Assembly: GCA_013399015.1 (NCBI GenBank)
Contig: VWZX01008270.1
Coordinates: forward strand, 606,001 to 670,000
Origin: Galbula dea
Taxonomy: Eukaryota; Chordata; Aves; Piciformes; Galbulidae
Direction of reading: 5' to 3'
DNA length: 64,000 bases
The notes under the pieces were generated by a model. It did no database searches and was not told where the DNA came from. It worked only from the letters and a program-made list of their open reading frames with translations. Both the position numbers and the translations under genes were made by a program. Of the stretch, positions 1 to 12,200 are shown one piece after another (position 1 is the stretch's first letter; every line of letters begins with the position of its first letter).

Positions 1-3000
1 TTTGCATTCATTTTTCCAAGTTTACATGTAAATAAAATACTCTGGTTTACACTTCTTTCAGCATTAAGAAGTGCATATAATAATATTATTCTTGCACAAG
101 AAAATTAATTTTTCCTGTAATGGTATTGAAGGATTTCCATTTATATGCAGATTCTGACTTTTACCTTAGTGAAAATACATTCTTTGAAATAAGAACAGGA
201 AAATAAACATTGATTAATAGAAAAAAATTGGAAAGGAAAAACGTTAGCTCTAGTCAAGGATGAATTAACTACCTGCTTATGAGCAACCCCACCTTCCCAA
301 GAGGATTTCGTTTATTGGTATTTTATTTACTGAATGGCAAAAAAATCTCAAAACATCCAAATTGCCTTCATCTCATTGCTTTCCCTCTGCCTTATCACTA
401 CTTCTTATTGCTCTAAACTATATATCTTCCTGACCTCTAAGGCTGGTGACTTTGAGATTGTACTTTACTCTTGCTATATTTAAAAATGGTATCTAATTTT
501 CCCCTCTCCATTCTCCACAATATATCAGGAGGGAAAATGACCCTGGCTGCTCCAGCTCCTGACTGTTAGCCTACACAACTTCAGATTTGCTTCCTCATCC
601 TCATCTTGGGACTCCTTAGTATTCACGTAATTATTCCACAGACTGAAACCATCACACCTTTCATTCTCACCAATTCAAAACACAAATGTAAATCAACTTC
701 TACAGTGCTGTGTCCACCACACACTGGTAAGGAGACCTGACATGCCTGACTGCTCCACAGAGAACTCATAAGCTCTTTCTACTGTGTTTTGAGCTGCTGT
801 GCATCTCCTTTTGACATTTGATCACAGAAACACAGCCTTTTACATTTCTCTCAAATATATCCATTGCTCCTAGGTTTCTAGTCCATACCTCCTTCCCTCA
901 GCCTTATTCTGAACTTGAAAAAGTTGATGTCTCACTCAGTTGTCCCTGTAGAGGAGTCTGGTGCCATTTTGAGTGTTTTAGGGTATGCAAGATGCCCCCA
1001 CAGAGCTAAAAATGCTGGCATATGATCTCTGGGTCAAAACCACGACCTTTTGCTTTTGAAGGGACAGCAGCCTAGTGTGAAATTCAAAATATTCAGTGCC
1101 TGCTCTGGAGCACAGAGCTTGTGCACCATTGTCCTGCAATTTTCACATTGCAGACTCCCCCTACAATGATTGAGGGAGCCTTCCTCGGTAGAATGGGCCA
1201 GAGAAACCACAACAATAATGTTTAAACTCTGCAACACTTGCCACCACCACTGCTTGAGAGCATTATACTTGACTGAAAGCAAAAAACCTTAAAATACCAC
1301 AGAACAGACATATTCTGTGGATTTTACAGAACCAGCTGTACATGTAAGAAAACCCCCACAAATCAGAAATGAATAATTTAAGCAACACTGTCACATAGGA
1401 GAGAGAGATGGACATGCTGCAGATAAGGACTCTGTGAAAGAGAGATTTTTCTCTGTAGTGAAAATCAAAGAGCATATGAAAGTAGACATTTCTTGCATAT
1501 CCAAAAACAAAATATGGGGCTAACCCAAATATATGACTGCATCTTTGTTCCTTAGAAAGGTACAGATCAAATACCACCAGTATAGGTCATCCAGCATTAC
1601 AGTAGAGCAGCATTACTGTATTACATTCTTTCTACTGTCAAACTCAAGCTTTTTGATCAAATGCAAAATAGGGAGGCTTGTGGCAAGATGAATAACATCA
1701 GATCCTTTAGTCCTAATATCTCATTGAGATAAACAGGAATGGGACATCCAGAATAGTGTTGTCTCAGAGGTAACATTACTACCATTTACTAAAATAGATG
1801 AGAAGTTTTCCATTATGGGAGATTGTATTTTCTGTGACTTGCAGTTGTCTCTGTGCTGCTCACATGAAATTCATAATAGGTAGAAAAAATGTGGTTTTAT
1901 CAGACTGTTTTGTAAAACACAGTGTGAAGAGAGTTAAAGGTTGCTCCTTCACGTTTAGCTTCACATTTAACTTTGTTTACACTGTCACTGAAAATGAATT
2001 TCATTACAGTGATCTAAACCATACTATAGCTTGCAGACCAAGAATTGCTCCTTTTCATTTCTATACTTTTCAATACAAGTGAAAGACAAATATGTCCATA
2101 TTAGTGCAACACTACTTAATAATATACATAAGCTTCTGCTCATATATGCATGTGAATCGCTTGAGCTGTATTTTGTGCTGCCAGAACGATTATCAGAGGA
2201 TGAAAACATGCTTGTAATAAGGAGAAAAAAAAGGATGGACTCCAAATTGGGTCACAAAATTTTTAGGTCACCCTTTCTTCCTTTAAATTATAGTTTTAGT
2301 AAAGTCTGGAAGAGAAGGAACCTGATACCTGACGATCTCACATCTCTAAAGCAGATGGCTTCATTATCCATTATCGCTTGTGATTGGAAAAGCTCAGCTT
2401 GTAAGAGTCACCAGAGATTTCATGAATATCTAGAAATAAAAAAAAATTGGAGGTTTGTTGCTGTAGCTATAAAATTAGCCTAATAATGATTTTCTGGTGA
2501 ATTACAATCTGAGGTGAGCCAAGCTAAATCTAAGACTGAAAATAGTAGTACAGCATGAGCTACTTTATTGTAAATCAAAATATTCAAACTATATTTCCCA
2601 TGTATTAGGATTCCTCGATGTCCTCAGTCACATATAAGGAGGATGTGTGTGAAGTCTTGAGGCATTCATTACTATGGTACAGCTGTGATAAAAAGCCATT
2701 AAAATCTCATTGGCTGTATATTGCTATACTTAAAACACAGCAGAAGCATTTTGTACCAGCCAGTAACATGATAATATTTCTCAGACTAAGGAACTTTGAT
2801 GGTATTCAATATAACAGAGGCCAATAAGTTAAGTGGGATGTAAAAAACCAAATGCAAATAACCAGGAAAAAAAAAATTAATCTATCCTGTTTCTGTTGGA
2901 CGAAATCTACACCTGCAAATCCAACAGTGAGGTTACCCAGTACTCTGATCCTTTAGTATTTTTTGTAAGCACAAAAAGTGATTTGAGTGCCTGAAATCTT

Positions 3001-4059
3001 CTGATACCTGCACACACAAGATTGTGCACAAAAAGAGGGGAGTAATGTCTGCGTGCACTATGTCTGTAAATAAAAACTTTAAAAATATCAGAAAACAAAA
3101 GTCAGCACAGAAATTTAGGCAAATTAGGTAAATCTGGACAGAGAAAGAATGAGAAGTCCTTAAAATACAAAGAAAGAATAGCTCCTACTACCGTAGAATA
3201 GTGGCACCATTGTTCTTTCTGGTTGTGATCCCTCTGATTTATCATGATATCATCTTACCTACCTTTAGATACCTGACATGTATGAGAAGCTTAATCTTCA
3301 TTTCTCTTATAGTCAGTAAAGAGCCACGTGTAAGAATTATTCATCTAACCTATTCTAAATCAGGAAATATGTTGTGCCCTAAGATTCCTCTTTGTTTCCA
3401 ATGACAATCAAGGAACTTGAGACAATTTGCTCATATGAAGTCATCCACACACCGGCCGACATCCTCATTCAAAAAAGATAGAGGAGGAGTGAGAAAGAGA
3501 GAAAGAAGTGAAGGTGCTAAAGATGCACAGCACAAGGAACTAAGCTAAATGGAAGAGGATTAACATCATGAGGATAACTAACCTTTGATATTTAAGTCCT
3601 ATGTAAAAATTATCAGGAAATGGAAACAACAGCAACCAACATATTTGAGTTAATAGAAGTGGAGGCCAGGGTTTGAAATGCTAGTCTGTACAGACAGATT
3701 AACATTGGGACACCATTCGGAATTGAACAAGGCAATGAACAGGTTTAACTGACAAAAACAGAGAGGAAAAGACTCCAAATAACTATGTTACCAAGCCTGG
3801 GGAAAACAAGAAAAGAGAGGTAGAAATATGCACAGAACACTGAAGCTAGAACACAACAGGAAGAGAAACTTCCCCAGCTTTCTGCAGAAAGCTAATTTTT
3901 CTGGCCCATGCATATATATTTGGTTAAGAATGCCCAACTTCCTTTTTAATACATACACCATTTGCTTGTTGTTCCTATTAAAGATTTTAAAATCTTTAAA
4001 ATATCTGAAGTGGTTTGTTTTTTTTTGTTCTGGCTACTTGAAATATTGCCACCAGAAAA
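1..4059. other. AT-rich non-coding stretch, no gene or repeat family recognised
   Basis: Short open frames occur on both strands, the longest being 150 codons at 2031-2483 on the plus strand. None resembles a known protein family and none has a convincing exon context. A purine-rich run lies at about 3471-3515 and a perfect 22-bp palindrome at 3978-3999. I see no CR1 tail or LTR ends in this part. Confidence 0.6.
3978..3999. repeat. perfect 22-bp AT-rich palindrome
   Basis: The half-site TTAAAGATTTT is followed immediately by its exact reverse complement, with no spacer. It sits in AT-rich DNA, so a chance origin is possible. The inverted halves could extrude as a short cruciform. No matching element ends are visible around it. 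Confidence 0.8.
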
Positions 4060-4385
4060 AACAGAGAATCTCAGAAATCCTCTTTGGAAGGGACCTCTGG
4101 AGGTCATTTAGCCCAACCTCCCCATCAAAGCACAGCCAGCTGGGGTCTTGTTTAGCCAGAGCAGGAAAACGTTCATGAATGAGATCACACCAGGGCTGTG
4201 TAGCCTCCTAGAGATATATATATATAATTTTTTTTACCTGAAGCTTTCAAGCTGCCATTTGTGGCCATTGTCCTTTTCTTATATCATCTGGCAATTCTCA
4301 AGAGTTTGGTTGTATCTTTTGAAGTAGGAGCCTGAAACAGATGGAGTACTCTCTGTATGGCCTCGGCAGCACTAAGAAAAGGGAG
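4060..4385 (-). mobile_element. CR1 LINE fragment, 3' end, antisense, old
   Basis: Read on the minus strand, this begins with the CR1 3'-terminal block: the complement of 'ggaagggacctctggaggtc' followed by the motif that reads 'agcccaacctcc' on the plus strand. Similarity to the CR1 3' region continues weakly to about 4385, including the stretch that on the plus strand resembles 'ccattgtccttttctta'. An (AT)n run at about 4213-4236 interrupts it. The copy is strongly diverged and has lost its tail repeats. It may be the downstream part of the same old element seen at 5560-6185, now split by the younger CR1 between them. Confidence 0.75.
4213..4236. repeat. (AT)n / poly-T simple repeat
   Basis: An alternating TA run leads directly into a T run. 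It lies inside the old CR1 fragment and probably arose by slippage after insertion. Confidence 0.8.
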
Positions 4386-4424
4386 TTACAGTTTCTCTCC
4401 ACTGGCTATGCTTCTCTTCATACC

Positions 4425-5490
4425 ACAGCATCACAGGATTATCAAGGTTGGAAAACACCTCTAAGATCAGCAAGTCCAACCATCAACCTATCACTATCAG
4501 CCACTATATCATGTCCCTAAGACTAAACCATGTCCCTAAGCACCTCATTTATGCACTTCTTAAACACCTCCAGGGACAGTGACTCCACTACTGCCCTGGG
4601 CAGCCTGTGTCAATGCCTAATAACTCTTTCAGTGAAGAAGTTTTTCCTGATATCTAATCTGAACCTCCCCTGATGCAGCTTGAGGTCATTTCCTCTTCTC
4701 CTCCCACTGGTAGCCTGGGAGAAGAGACCGACCCCCATCTCATTCCAACCTCCTTTCAAGTAGTTGTAGGAGTGATAAGGTCTCCTCTGGGCCTCCTCTT
4801 CTCCAGACTAAACAACCCCAGTTCCCCCAGCCGTTCCTCATAAGACATATTCTCCAGACCCCTCACCAGCCTTGTTGCTCTCCTCTGAACATGCTCCAAT
4901 GCCTCTATCTCTTTTTTGTAGTGAGGGGCCCAAAACTGAATACAGTACTACAGATGTAGCCTCCTCAGTGCTGAGTATAGGGGTACAATCACCTCTCTGG
5001 TCCTGCTGGCCACACCATTTCTGATACGGGCCAGGATGTTGTTGGCCTTCTCGGCCACCTGGGCACACTGCTGGCTCATGCTCAGCTGCTGTTGACCAGC
5101 ACCCCCAGGTCCTTCTCTGCCAGGCAGCTTTCCAGCCACTCATCCCCAAACCTTTAGTGTTGCATGAGGTTGTTATGACTAAAACGTAGAACCTGGCTCT
5201 TGGCCCTGTTGAAGCTCATCCCACTGGCCTCCCGACCACTGATCCAGTCTATCCAGGTCCCTGTGAAGAGCCTTCCTACCCTCAGGAAGGTCAACACTAC
5301 CTCCCAACTTGGTGTCATCTGCATACTTACTGAGAGTGCACTTAATCCCCTCATCTAGAGCATCAATAAAAACATTAAACAGAGCCAGCCTCAATACCGA
5401 GCCCTGTGGGACACCACTCCATTTACCACCACTCTCTGGGCTTGGCCCTCTAGCCAGTTCCTTATCCAGCAGAGTGTAAACATGTCTAAA
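4425..5490 (-). mobile_element. CR1 LINE, 5'-truncated, antisense, ~1.07 kb
   Basis: This is the best-preserved CR1 coding fragment in the window. On the minus strand it runs from the reverse transcriptase core of ORF2 at about 5490 to the 3' end near 4425. Its 3' end carries the motif that reads 'aagtccaacc' on the plus strand, and the element includes the usual block around 'aacacctccagggacagtga'. CR1 elements are non-LTR retrotransposons that copy themselves by target-primed reverse transcription, and most copies are truncated at the 5' end, as this one is. Several frameshifts and stops interrupt the coding part. It has older antisense CR1 sequence on both sides, which suggests insertion into or beside an older copy. 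The exact 5' border near 5480-5490 is uncertain. Confidence 0.93.
4838..5490 (-). pseudogene. CR1 ORF2 relic: reverse transcriptase palm and C-terminal part
   Basis: Minus-strand translations in several frames cover the ORF2 reverse transcriptase region. The frame that ends at 5179 contains 'VPQGSV', then 'LFNVFIDALDEG', and then the catalytic box YADD, whose codons lie at 5325-5314, followed by 'TKLGG'. The two aspartates of YADD bind the catalytic metal ions in reverse transcriptases. The frame then shifts, and neighbouring frames carry 'FNRAKSQVLRFSHNN' and later C-terminal pieces. The endonuclease domain and the N-terminal half of the reverse transcriptase are absent because of 5' truncation. 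With at least two frame changes and no start codon in context, no active protein can be made. The family assignment is firm; the subfamily is not determined. Confidence 0.9.
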
Positions 5491-5559
5491 ATACATCCTA
5501 GTATATGTGTTAGTCACAATAAAGCAAAAATGAAACTTAATATACAACCTGGCATCTAC

Positions 5560-6187
5560 ATTGACTCATAGGTCCCTTCAGTACGGCTAATTTTCAGGCA
5601 ATTGTTTTCCAGCTTCCACATCACTTGTCATTCCTAGGTGCAGAGCTTTTTCCTTCTCTTCATTGATGAATTTCTTGTTGACTCAGTCCTCAATTTAATC
5701 CAGGTTTGCCTTCACAAGCCTTTGGACAGAAGTTCACATTCCTCACATCAGCCATTTCCCCTAACTTTGTGCCATATAAAAACTTTGCTCTATGTCACCA
5801 TCGAGGTCACAGTTGACGATGCTGAACACTATGGACCCCAGCACTTGTCCCCTAGCGTGCTGGCTACCCCCTTTTCAGCAGCAGCCTGCTGGGCATCTAG
5901 CCACTGATCGTTGCCCTTTGAGTCTGACAGCCCAGACAATTTTCTACCCACACAGCAGTCAGATTAGGCAGCCAGGGTCTCCTCAGCTACTAAATGAGAA
6001 CACTGTGGGAGTTGGTGTCAAAAGCCTTACCAAAGTCAAGGTATATTACATCCACGGCTCTTCTCTCATCTGCAGAGCCAGTCATTTCGTTGGAGAAGCA
6101 ATCAGGTTGTTCAAGCATGATTTGCCCTTGAATGCCTGCCGTGAACACTCACAGTGCCTGAATGCAGCTGGTCTCTCAGTCTTTTAA
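5560..6187 (-). mobile_element. older CR1 fragment covering reverse transcriptase, antisense
   Basis: The order of recognisable blocks on the plus strand matches antisense CR1 ORF2. 'aactttgtgccatataaaaa' at about 5763 corresponds to the decayed catalytic-box region, followed by 'gaacactatggaccccagca', the 'gacagcccagacaattttct' block, and 'gtgtcaaaagccttaccaaa' with the trailing 'gtcaaggtatattacatcc'. The last is the classic CR1 segment upstream of the catalytic box. Divergence is clearly higher than in the adjacent 4425-5490 copy, and the catalytic aspartate codons are not intact. It may be the upstream remainder of the element whose 3' end is at 4060-4385. Borders are approximate. Confidence 0.75.
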
Positions 6188-8590
6188 TTTTAACACCTGC
6201 AAACTGACAATCTCAATCCTGCAAGGCTGTTGAACTCCAAACTGATGTTGAAATGACACAGCCAGCACCTGCTACACTTCAGGACATCGTAGATTTGAAT
6301 TCATTTTTTCAGAGTGCTGTTTGTAGGGGTAGCAATAGACTCTGAGATCATACTTGCAAATTAACAAGCAATAATAGAAATATTAAATTCCTGAGTACCT
6401 CCATATCTCAGTCTTTGGGAGTGTCTTATTTCTCAAGCAGTTATGAGACATCTGATTAAAAGCATTGCTTACTGCAGTCTTCCATGAATAAATGATAAAA
6501 TCTATTCATGTTTAGAATGGTATACAGCTATACACAACACATGTACTTCTCAGACAGGTTTCCAGGTCACATAAAGGTATATACACAATAATTACTGTTA
6601 GCATTTTTGTCAATACCATCATCTCTATTAAAATAATCCATATGCAGCATTTTCAAAGACCGGGTTTCATTATTCCAATTAAAATAGCATGTTTTGAAAT
6701 TGTGGCAGGGTTGCTTTATAAGACATGCATTTCTGTCATTCAGAGGCAAAGACAAACAGATCAGTTACTGAACAGTAAAGGTCAAAGCATAAATCAATCA
6801 TTTCACTAATAACTTATTTTCAAGCAATAACTGTAGAAGGAATAGAAGAACATTTAGTTTGGTATTCTCTTCACAGCTATTTCAAGAGAGGAGGCTCAAG
6901 ATGACATCCTGAATCCCATCAGTCCTCTGAGAACAGAGCTTTAAAATGCTAGATAGCTCAGAGCTAAGTGCTGTTAAAAGGCAGGTGATAGGGCAGCCAG
7001 CACAGTAATTACACATGTTGTATGATGTCAGTTGAAGGAACAGACATTTAATTGTATCTGTAAAATTTGCAAACAAATCTCTTATCATCTTCATCTGTTA
7101 AAGACTATCTCTTTTTCCAGCTTTCTGGTTGTTTATATTTTTTCTTCCTAAATATTTCTGACTGTAGGACTATGCTAGGTACATTTGTGCTTTTGCCTCT
7201 GGACTCCCTTCTGGTCCTGAGGACCTGTAATGGTTAGTTTCTCCTTTTTTGTTGTTTTTACCTGTATGTATTTTCATTTGCTTGCCTTTCTGTTTTATAC
7301 AGGTATTGTGACTTTCTGGGCATACAGTCACAACTATTTATATCACATCAAGTAAGCAGTGACTGTAATAGTTAATTCTATCAGAGAGTATCCTTACCAT
7401 TCAAACATTTCACAACAGTTGCCACTTCCCAGTGGCTGTGATGTCAAAACATGCTCCTGGAAGGCAAATACCATTGCATAGCCAGAAAGGAGGAAGAAAG
7501 AGTAAAGGTGCCACAAAATGAATTTGCATTTTACTAAATATGTGTTGTTAAGCAATACTCTTTGTCGTCTTCTTGAAGTTATGAGTAAGCTGGCTCTTGG
7601 AAGTCATGCATGTTCCAGAAGAAAACAGTGTATCTCTCTCCAGCCTAAAAGGCAGCATTGTGCTGTCTTTATGAAGATGTAATCTTAAGAGAAGGAATAA
7701 GTAGGTAGCACTGAGCCGAACTGTTGGTGACTGTTTAGTTGTGACAGGAGAATAACACTGATTTTCCAGTTCTGTATAGAAATATTGTAGGCACAAAATA
7801 TTTGGCAACTGAAACAAAATTTCTAATAGAGAAACTGCATTTTGGAGTCTTTACTCACATAACCTATAGTCAGGAGGTTTTGCCTAAAAGCTAAGAAGTA
7901 CTGCAAAATATGAAGTTTAATAGTAATTTATTTAGAGTTAGCTCACTACAAAATTGTGCCTTGGTGCCTTGAACAGAATTTATTGGCTAGATTGAAAACT
8001 CAGCCAGGCCTAATGAAATAATAGATTTATTTGTTCATTTTAGAAAAAATTTAAGGAAATCAAACATTAATTGGTATTTATAGTTTTAGAGATATATTAT
8101 GCATCTCAAGAATCAGTAAGATACAGAAAACGGAATGGTCAATGAGGTAATGGTACTCATGGAAACAATGTTAGTGCCAGCCAACCTTAAATGTTTTCAT
8201 GAACACTGAATCTAAGACGGTCACACATCTACTGAAATTTACTAACAGATCTCAAGAGAAAGGCTCGCTCTGTTCGATAAATAACTGGGATTCAATGATC
8301 CACTTTAGCTGTGGGAATTTGGCATGAACTTGCCCAGTAGAAATTTGATACAATGAGAGCACTGTTGTTTTAAAAGGTCAATGATGAGAGCAGGTTACGG
8401 CAGAATTTCAGCAGTCTTATTAGTTACGTTATTAGTATATCTTGAAGAGCTTGTGTCAGGTAAAGGATGGGTAGTTTTTAAAAATGAGTCATGTATTAAG
8501 AAGGAGTAAACAGCACATTAATTACATTTTTAGATTATTCCAAAGTGGGAGATGCTGTAACAACCTATATAGAGATAAGACAAAAAGCCT
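6188..8590. other. AT-rich non-coding stretch, nothing recognised
   Basis: Open frames here are at most 89 codons and show no family features. I see no CR1 tail, LTR pair or long simple repeat. Confidence 0.55.
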
Positions 8591-8599
8591 GCAGTGACT

Positions 8600-9095
8600 G
8601 AAAGTAAAAATTGGCAGTCAGTAGCGAAGTGGGTTCTATCTAGAAAAATACAAATAAATGCATTTAGGAAGAACAAGAAAAAATAAACAGTAAAACCTAG
8701 TGAATACTGACCTGAAGGTAATAAATGCAATACGAATGTGTAACACAGTATTGCATCAAGGAAAAAAATCAGATTTATTTCATAAGGCAAATGACATTAT
8801 AAACCAGAAAGTCCTTCCATATTGACATGGTGCAGTCACTGAATATTGTCTACAAGTCTGGACACCTCTACACCAAAAACCTGAACTGAAAGGAACCTAC
8901 AAAAAAGTAATGAAAAGTGACTACAAGAGAAAATTAAACTCATGACAGAAAACAAAAAGAATTCATGCTTACAGAAAGAAATTGGCTCAGTGAAAATCAA
9001 GAAAAAAATGTGACTTTCTCTAAAAACTTTATGGCATTAACATCAGGGAAAGCGAGGTTATATCTAAGGGTCTGAGACAATGCAAAGGAAAAGCA
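8600..9095 (+). mobile_element. very old CR1/L3-like LINE relic, sense
   Basis: The stretch 'gtgcagtcactgaatattgt' followed by 'ctggacacctctacacc' at about 8830-8875 matches the block that lies downstream of the reverse transcriptase core in CR1 and L3-type LINEs. Upstream, 'aaatgcatttaggaagaa' at about 8655 resembles the preceding block of the same family, and downstream 'agaaattggctcagtg' is compatible with the next. The copy is heavily mutated with no usable frame, so the call rests on block order rather than on any long identity. A MIR-like relic follows directly. A profile search against CR1 and L3 consensus sequences would settle it. Confidence 0.55.
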
Positions 9096-9109
9096 GCCTT
9101 TGTTCCATT

Positions 9110-9255
9110 TGCTATTTTGTCACTAGTAAACTGTATGATCTCAGGAAAAGTCAGAGTGCCTTTCTGTGTCTCCGTTTCTTCATCATCTTCATAGGTATAT
9201 GACTATTATAAGAATATCTTCTTAGTTCACAGAGAAGTTGCAAGACTAATTAACC
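9110..9255 (+). mobile_element. MIR-type CORE-SINE relic, sense
   Basis: The order and spacing of blocks match the central part of the MIR SINE. 'cactagtaaactgtatgatc' is followed by 'tttctgtgtctccgtttctt' and 'catc', then a 'gactattataagaatatctt' block, then 'cttagttcacagagaagttg', and finally 'caagactaattaa'. These parallel the MIR order of a tRNA-unrelated core, a pyrimidine-rich 'cctcagtttcctcatc' block, an 'ataataat' block and a 'gttgtgaggattaa' block. MIR and L2 relics are known at low density in bird genomes, so this is plausible. The 5' tRNA-like head and the 3' end are not clear. Confidence 0.62.
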
Positions 9256-12200
9256 AATCTTCATTTAAATTATTTTTAAAAATAAGAGAAAATATAAATA
9301 CAAAATACAGTATAAATTAATCTACTGAATTCTTACTGTTAAATTTTTTGCAGCCTTTCTTCATATCTTACCTAAGAAGAGATGCCAACATTAACAAGAA
9401 AGCCTGAATATCCATAAACATGTTCTATGTTCAACAGCTAAAATATGACAGATAGACATCAGCATCAGAAAAAATCCTGCTTATTAATTATCTCAGAATC
9501 GTGCTTTCACAAGGAATGTGGCTTTAGAAGCACTCTTCTGTCTAGGCATTTCTAAATCGTGTCCCAGATTCCTTCCCAAATAGCACTTAAATCTTTGGAA
9601 ACAAAACAAAAATATTTTCTTTCCCCTAGCTGTTCAAACTGGGATCATTACTATAAACTTTTATCTGGCCTGGTTTACTCAAAAACTAAGTTTGGAAAAC
9701 ACAAAGAAATGAGACTTATTTGGAAGATAACTTCCCTCCATGAAGGAACTGAACAGTAATGTATAGATGATAAAGATTCAGGGATAGAAAAGTTGTCATC
9801 CACCTTTATTATTTAATGAACAAATAACACTATTACCTTATTAGAAAATGTGGGCTGTTTCCATTGTAAAGCACAGCACATCTAGGTAAAACCTAGAGCT
9901 ATTTCCTGATGAAACTTCAGGTCAATGCCCTAGCACTATATAAATGTGATACTCCATTAACTTACATATGTTTTGCAAACAGAAGCTGAGAAGAAACCTT
10001 TTAGCTGTTGCAGAACTTGCTGCATTTGTTCGTAGATGGTCTATTAGAGAATTTGATAGTGTACTGTTTCGCTGGGTAGCCAAACAAAGCCTTTTAAATA
10101 GACTAAGTGGTAAAGCATTGATGGCAGAAGAGTCTGGCTCTTTCCTAAGAGTTTGAAATCTGCATTGGCACTTTGATGTTTTTATGTTACAGCTGAACGT
10201 AAGCAGACAGCCAAGTACTGAGCTGTCAAGTTCCTCCTTCTCAAAATTTCCACCTCCTAATTTTGTTACTCAAGATCTTAACAGTATTTTGTTCTCCTCT
10301 CCAAGAGTTACTTGCCATAATACATGGAGAGATCATTGAACTTTCACCTCTCCATTCTTACCCTTTCTTTTATCTGAAGAAGCCATAACACATATTTGCT
10401 GATTTAACAAGCTAAAACAGTTTGGTTGGTTTAAAGTTAACTAATGTTATGCATGACCATCACAGTAAGGTGATCTTGTGGTTAATACTAAACATCTAAA
10501 ATTTGTGAAAAATATGTTTAACTATAACCAACATACACATGTTCATCATATCAATGAAAGAACTTTCAAGTGAAAAGGATATGTGAGGTCTGAGTAGCAA
10601 AAGGAGATTTTTAAAAAAGCCAGAAGGAAAGAAGTCTCACCTGGGAACAGTGAAGTCCTGTATACAAGTTGTATGTAAGGAAAACAAAAGCATTCATTCA
10701 AACAAAATAACTTCAGGCAGTATCTCTTAAATCTTTGCAAGCAGAAATAATCCATTTTTTTTTTCTCCTTTTTTCCAAAGGAAATTTCTTCTTATAAATG
10801 ATTTTTAATATTTTGACCTAAAAATGTACTTATTACTGACATGCCTTGTTCCACCCTTCTACCTATGGACACATGGGAAAATTGCACCAGTATGTCTAGC
10901 AGTGGTGCAATATTTACAATGCCAAACTGACACTCATCTCTTTATCTACAAAAAAGAATTTCTGCAAGTCACAGAAGTCACCAGCAAAAATACTGAGCAG
11001 GAAACAGACTAGGCGTAACACCTGGCCACAGTATTAACTACTTCTTTTCACATGGGCAGGAACAGCATCACACAAACCCACAAGTAATATTATCACCTGA
11101 GGTCCAGTTTGAGACCTGCCAATAGAATGCCCAGGGATACCTTCTTTTGCACATCTATAACACTGCATTAGGGATGCAAAAATCATCCCTATAAATGATC
11201 GCTGAGACTGTGCCTTTTCTTCCCAATGCTGTATCTGTTTTTATTCCAGAGATTACATAAAACCCCTCTCACATCACTGCTAGTTCCAACTTAAATATGG
11301 CTTACAGCTTTCCTGGGTATGCTTAAAGTAGTAAAAATAATACATAGATTATTGATAAGGGCTTTGTCAAACTGCATAGTAACATACATTCTATTTAGGG
11401 AATTTGTAAAAAGCTGCATTAGAGAAGTAAATTAAAGAGATTAAAACATTTAGACATTTTAGTCAAACCAGGAAACTGCTACTGTTTTTATTCTGTGCTA
11501 AGATTGTTTCCATTCAAACTGTGCATTTGAAGGCCTAATTAAAGATACTCCTTGCATTCTGAAGTAATTTTTGAGTTGAAGAAAAAAAGCAGATGCAGAA
11601 GCAGGGCAGATTTACATACTACAGAACACTCAACAACAACTAAAACTTCCTGCTAGCAAACAATCCTCAGGTAATACCTGTCTTCTCCTGCTCTTACATT
11701 TAGATGATTTACCAGATCCTGCAACCACTGACTGATAAATCCATTGACTGCAATGGCAACAAAGCCCCATGGATTGCCCAGAGAGAGAACTTTGATGAGG
11801 TGGCTTTCCTTGGGCCACACCAGGTTTCAATGCTTAACCATCCTTTCACGGGACTACAGCTACCATAAAAGTATAGTCACTTCTAATGTGTCCTTTTCTC
11901 ATCTGTAACCTTCCCTTCCTCCTTGCACCACTCTTCTTTCATGTGCCTCTTTTATAAACAGATGAACAAAACTATTTCCTTTTAGGCACACCACTACAAC
12001 AGTAATGAAGTTTCAGCAAGCAAACTACTAATGCTCAAACAGAAAACCAGATCACACTAGAGACACCTGTCAGCAAAGCAACTACGTAAATCATGAGCAA
12101 AAGCACAGGCAAAGGTGAGGATAAGGAGTTTTATTTCAAAGTGCTTTTCTTAAAAAGTGTTGGGCACAACATTGCTTTGGTTTGCAGCATTTTATTTTAT

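Noticed and set aside
2031..2483. 150-codon plus-strand open frame, the longest in the window
   Set aside because: No domain, signal peptide or family resemblance. It has low-complexity lysine/isoleucine codon use typical of AT-rich chance frames, and another frame overlaps it. No splice or promoter context was seen.
5638..6187. Plus-strand open frames of 89 and 131 codons
   Set aside because: They are antisense to the old CR1 ORF2 relic and have no independent support.
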